Shown here: piece after piece, positions 12,159 to 12,564 of the stretch
Position numbering within the stretch: position 1 is the first letter of the stretch
How the letters are laid out: the number at the start of each line of letters is the position of its first letter
Source of the DNA: an uncultured Oscillospiraceae bacterium
GTDB lineage: Bacteria > Bacillota > Clostridia > Oscillospirales > Oscillospiraceae
Assembly (NCBI GenBank): GCA_905233595.1
Contig: CAJOFI010000060.1
Coordinates: forward strand, 1 to 12,564
Reading direction: 5' to 3'
DNA: 12,564 bases
The notes under the pieces: model-generated
Told to the model about the DNA's origin: nothing
The model's input: only the letters and a program-made list of their open reading frames with translations
Databases searched by the model: none
Made by a program: the position numbers and the translations under genes

Positions 12159-12564
12159 CTAACATATTCTCGGCAATTGCGCTCCCGCCAATTTCTGCAA
12201 AACTCTTCTCCCGCCGAGGGCGGTTTTGATGAGCAGCTTTCCGGGGGCGGCGGCGCTCACGACGCCGATCTGCGCGGCGTCTTCCCCCTCGGGCAGACTT
12301 CGCATGCTATCGAGCGCCCTCTCCGCGTCCTCGGGCGCGACGACGGCGAGGAGCTTGCCCTCGTTTGCGCAGTAGAGCGGCTCGAGCCCCAGCATGCCGC
12401 AGGCGGCCTTCACCGCCGGGCGCACCGGGATCGCGTCCTCGCGCAGCTCGATGCCAAGGGCGCTGCGCTCCACGAACTCGTTGAGCGTCGTCGCGACGCC
12501 GCCGCGCGTCGGGTCGCGCAGGACGCGCACCCGCGCCCCGCTCTCAAGCAGGGCGGCGCAGAGG
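12159..12564 (-). CDS. hypE: Hydrogenase maturation protein HypE, C-terminal part (5' end outside the window)
   Basis: The frame is open from the right edge to a TAG at 12159 and encodes 134 complete residues of the C-terminal half of HypE. HypE dehydrates the S-carbamoyl group made with HypF into thiocyanate, the source of the cyanide ligands of the active-site iron. Diagnostic features are LRDPTRGGVATTLNEFVE, the NEGKLLAVVAPEDAERAL segment, and above all the C-terminal LPRIC, whose last Cys carries the carbamoyl/cyano group. It is transcribed in the same direction as the hydrogenase genes and lies 131 bases upstream of mbhK, so the maturation genes probably continue beyond the window. A GTG at 12530 is not the real start, because homology continues to the edge. 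Confidence 0.95.
   Translation of the reverse strand, partial: LCAALLESGARVRVLRDPTRGGVATTLNEFVERSALGIELREDAIPVRPAVKAACGMLGLEPLYCANEGKLLAVVAPEDAERALDSMRSLPEGEDAAQIGVVSAAAPGKLLIKTALGGRRVLQKLAGAQLPRIC

Overview
The window looks like a chromosomal segment of a GC-rich, gut-type Firmicute. Oscillospiraceae/Ruminococcaceae is my best guess, by inference only: it has strong AGGAGG-type ribosome binding sites, sigma-A-type promoters, TTG starts, and short AT-rich intergenic repeats between GC-rich genes. It holds two unrelated modules that face each other.

Left module, sugar metabolism (1-3358). A ROK-type repressor, cut by the window edge, is read leftwards. It is divergent from a rightward pair: an L-fucose/L-arabinose isomerase family protein (794-2269) and an aldose 1-epimerase, GalM (2285-3307). 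The 360-bp divergent spacer carries a good extended -10 promoter for each direction. An inverted repeat overlaps the -35 of the regulator promoter and is a plausible ROK operator.

Junction (3308-3546). An imperfect hairpin follows galM. Next comes a 128-bp MITE-like element with 28-bp terminal inverted repeats, then a perfect 20-bp-stem hairpin with a T-run on either strand that can terminate transcription from both sides.

Right module, membrane-bound group 4 [NiFe] hydrogenase (3547-12564, all leftward). In transcription order: hypE (cut by the right edge); mbhK (NuoC-like) and mbhL (catalytic large subunit with both CxxC motifs); hypA; the Mrp-antiporter-like set mbhA, B, C, D, E, F, G, H; then mbhM (NuoH-like), mbhJ (NuoB-like) and mbhN (NuoI-like). 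Most junctions are ATGA, TGATG or TAATG overlaps or short gaps, so the genes are probably translationally coupled. The expected role is oxidation of reduced ferredoxin with H2 evolution, coupled to Na+/H+ translocation, as in the archaeal Mbh complex. HypA and HypE supply nickel and the Fe-CN ligands.

The most notable points are: (1) an Mbh/Mrp hydrogenase whose order is permuted relative to archaeal mbh operons, with hypA inside it; (2) an MbhN with an extra C-terminal two-cluster ferredoxin domain on an Ala/Pro/Lys-rich linker; (3) a probable MbhH-MbhI fusion; (4) a one-base frameshift near the 5' end of mbhH; (5) a large subunit that ends at its nickel-binding motif with no cleavable tail; (6) two related short repeats at the two larger gaps within the hydrogenase cluster.
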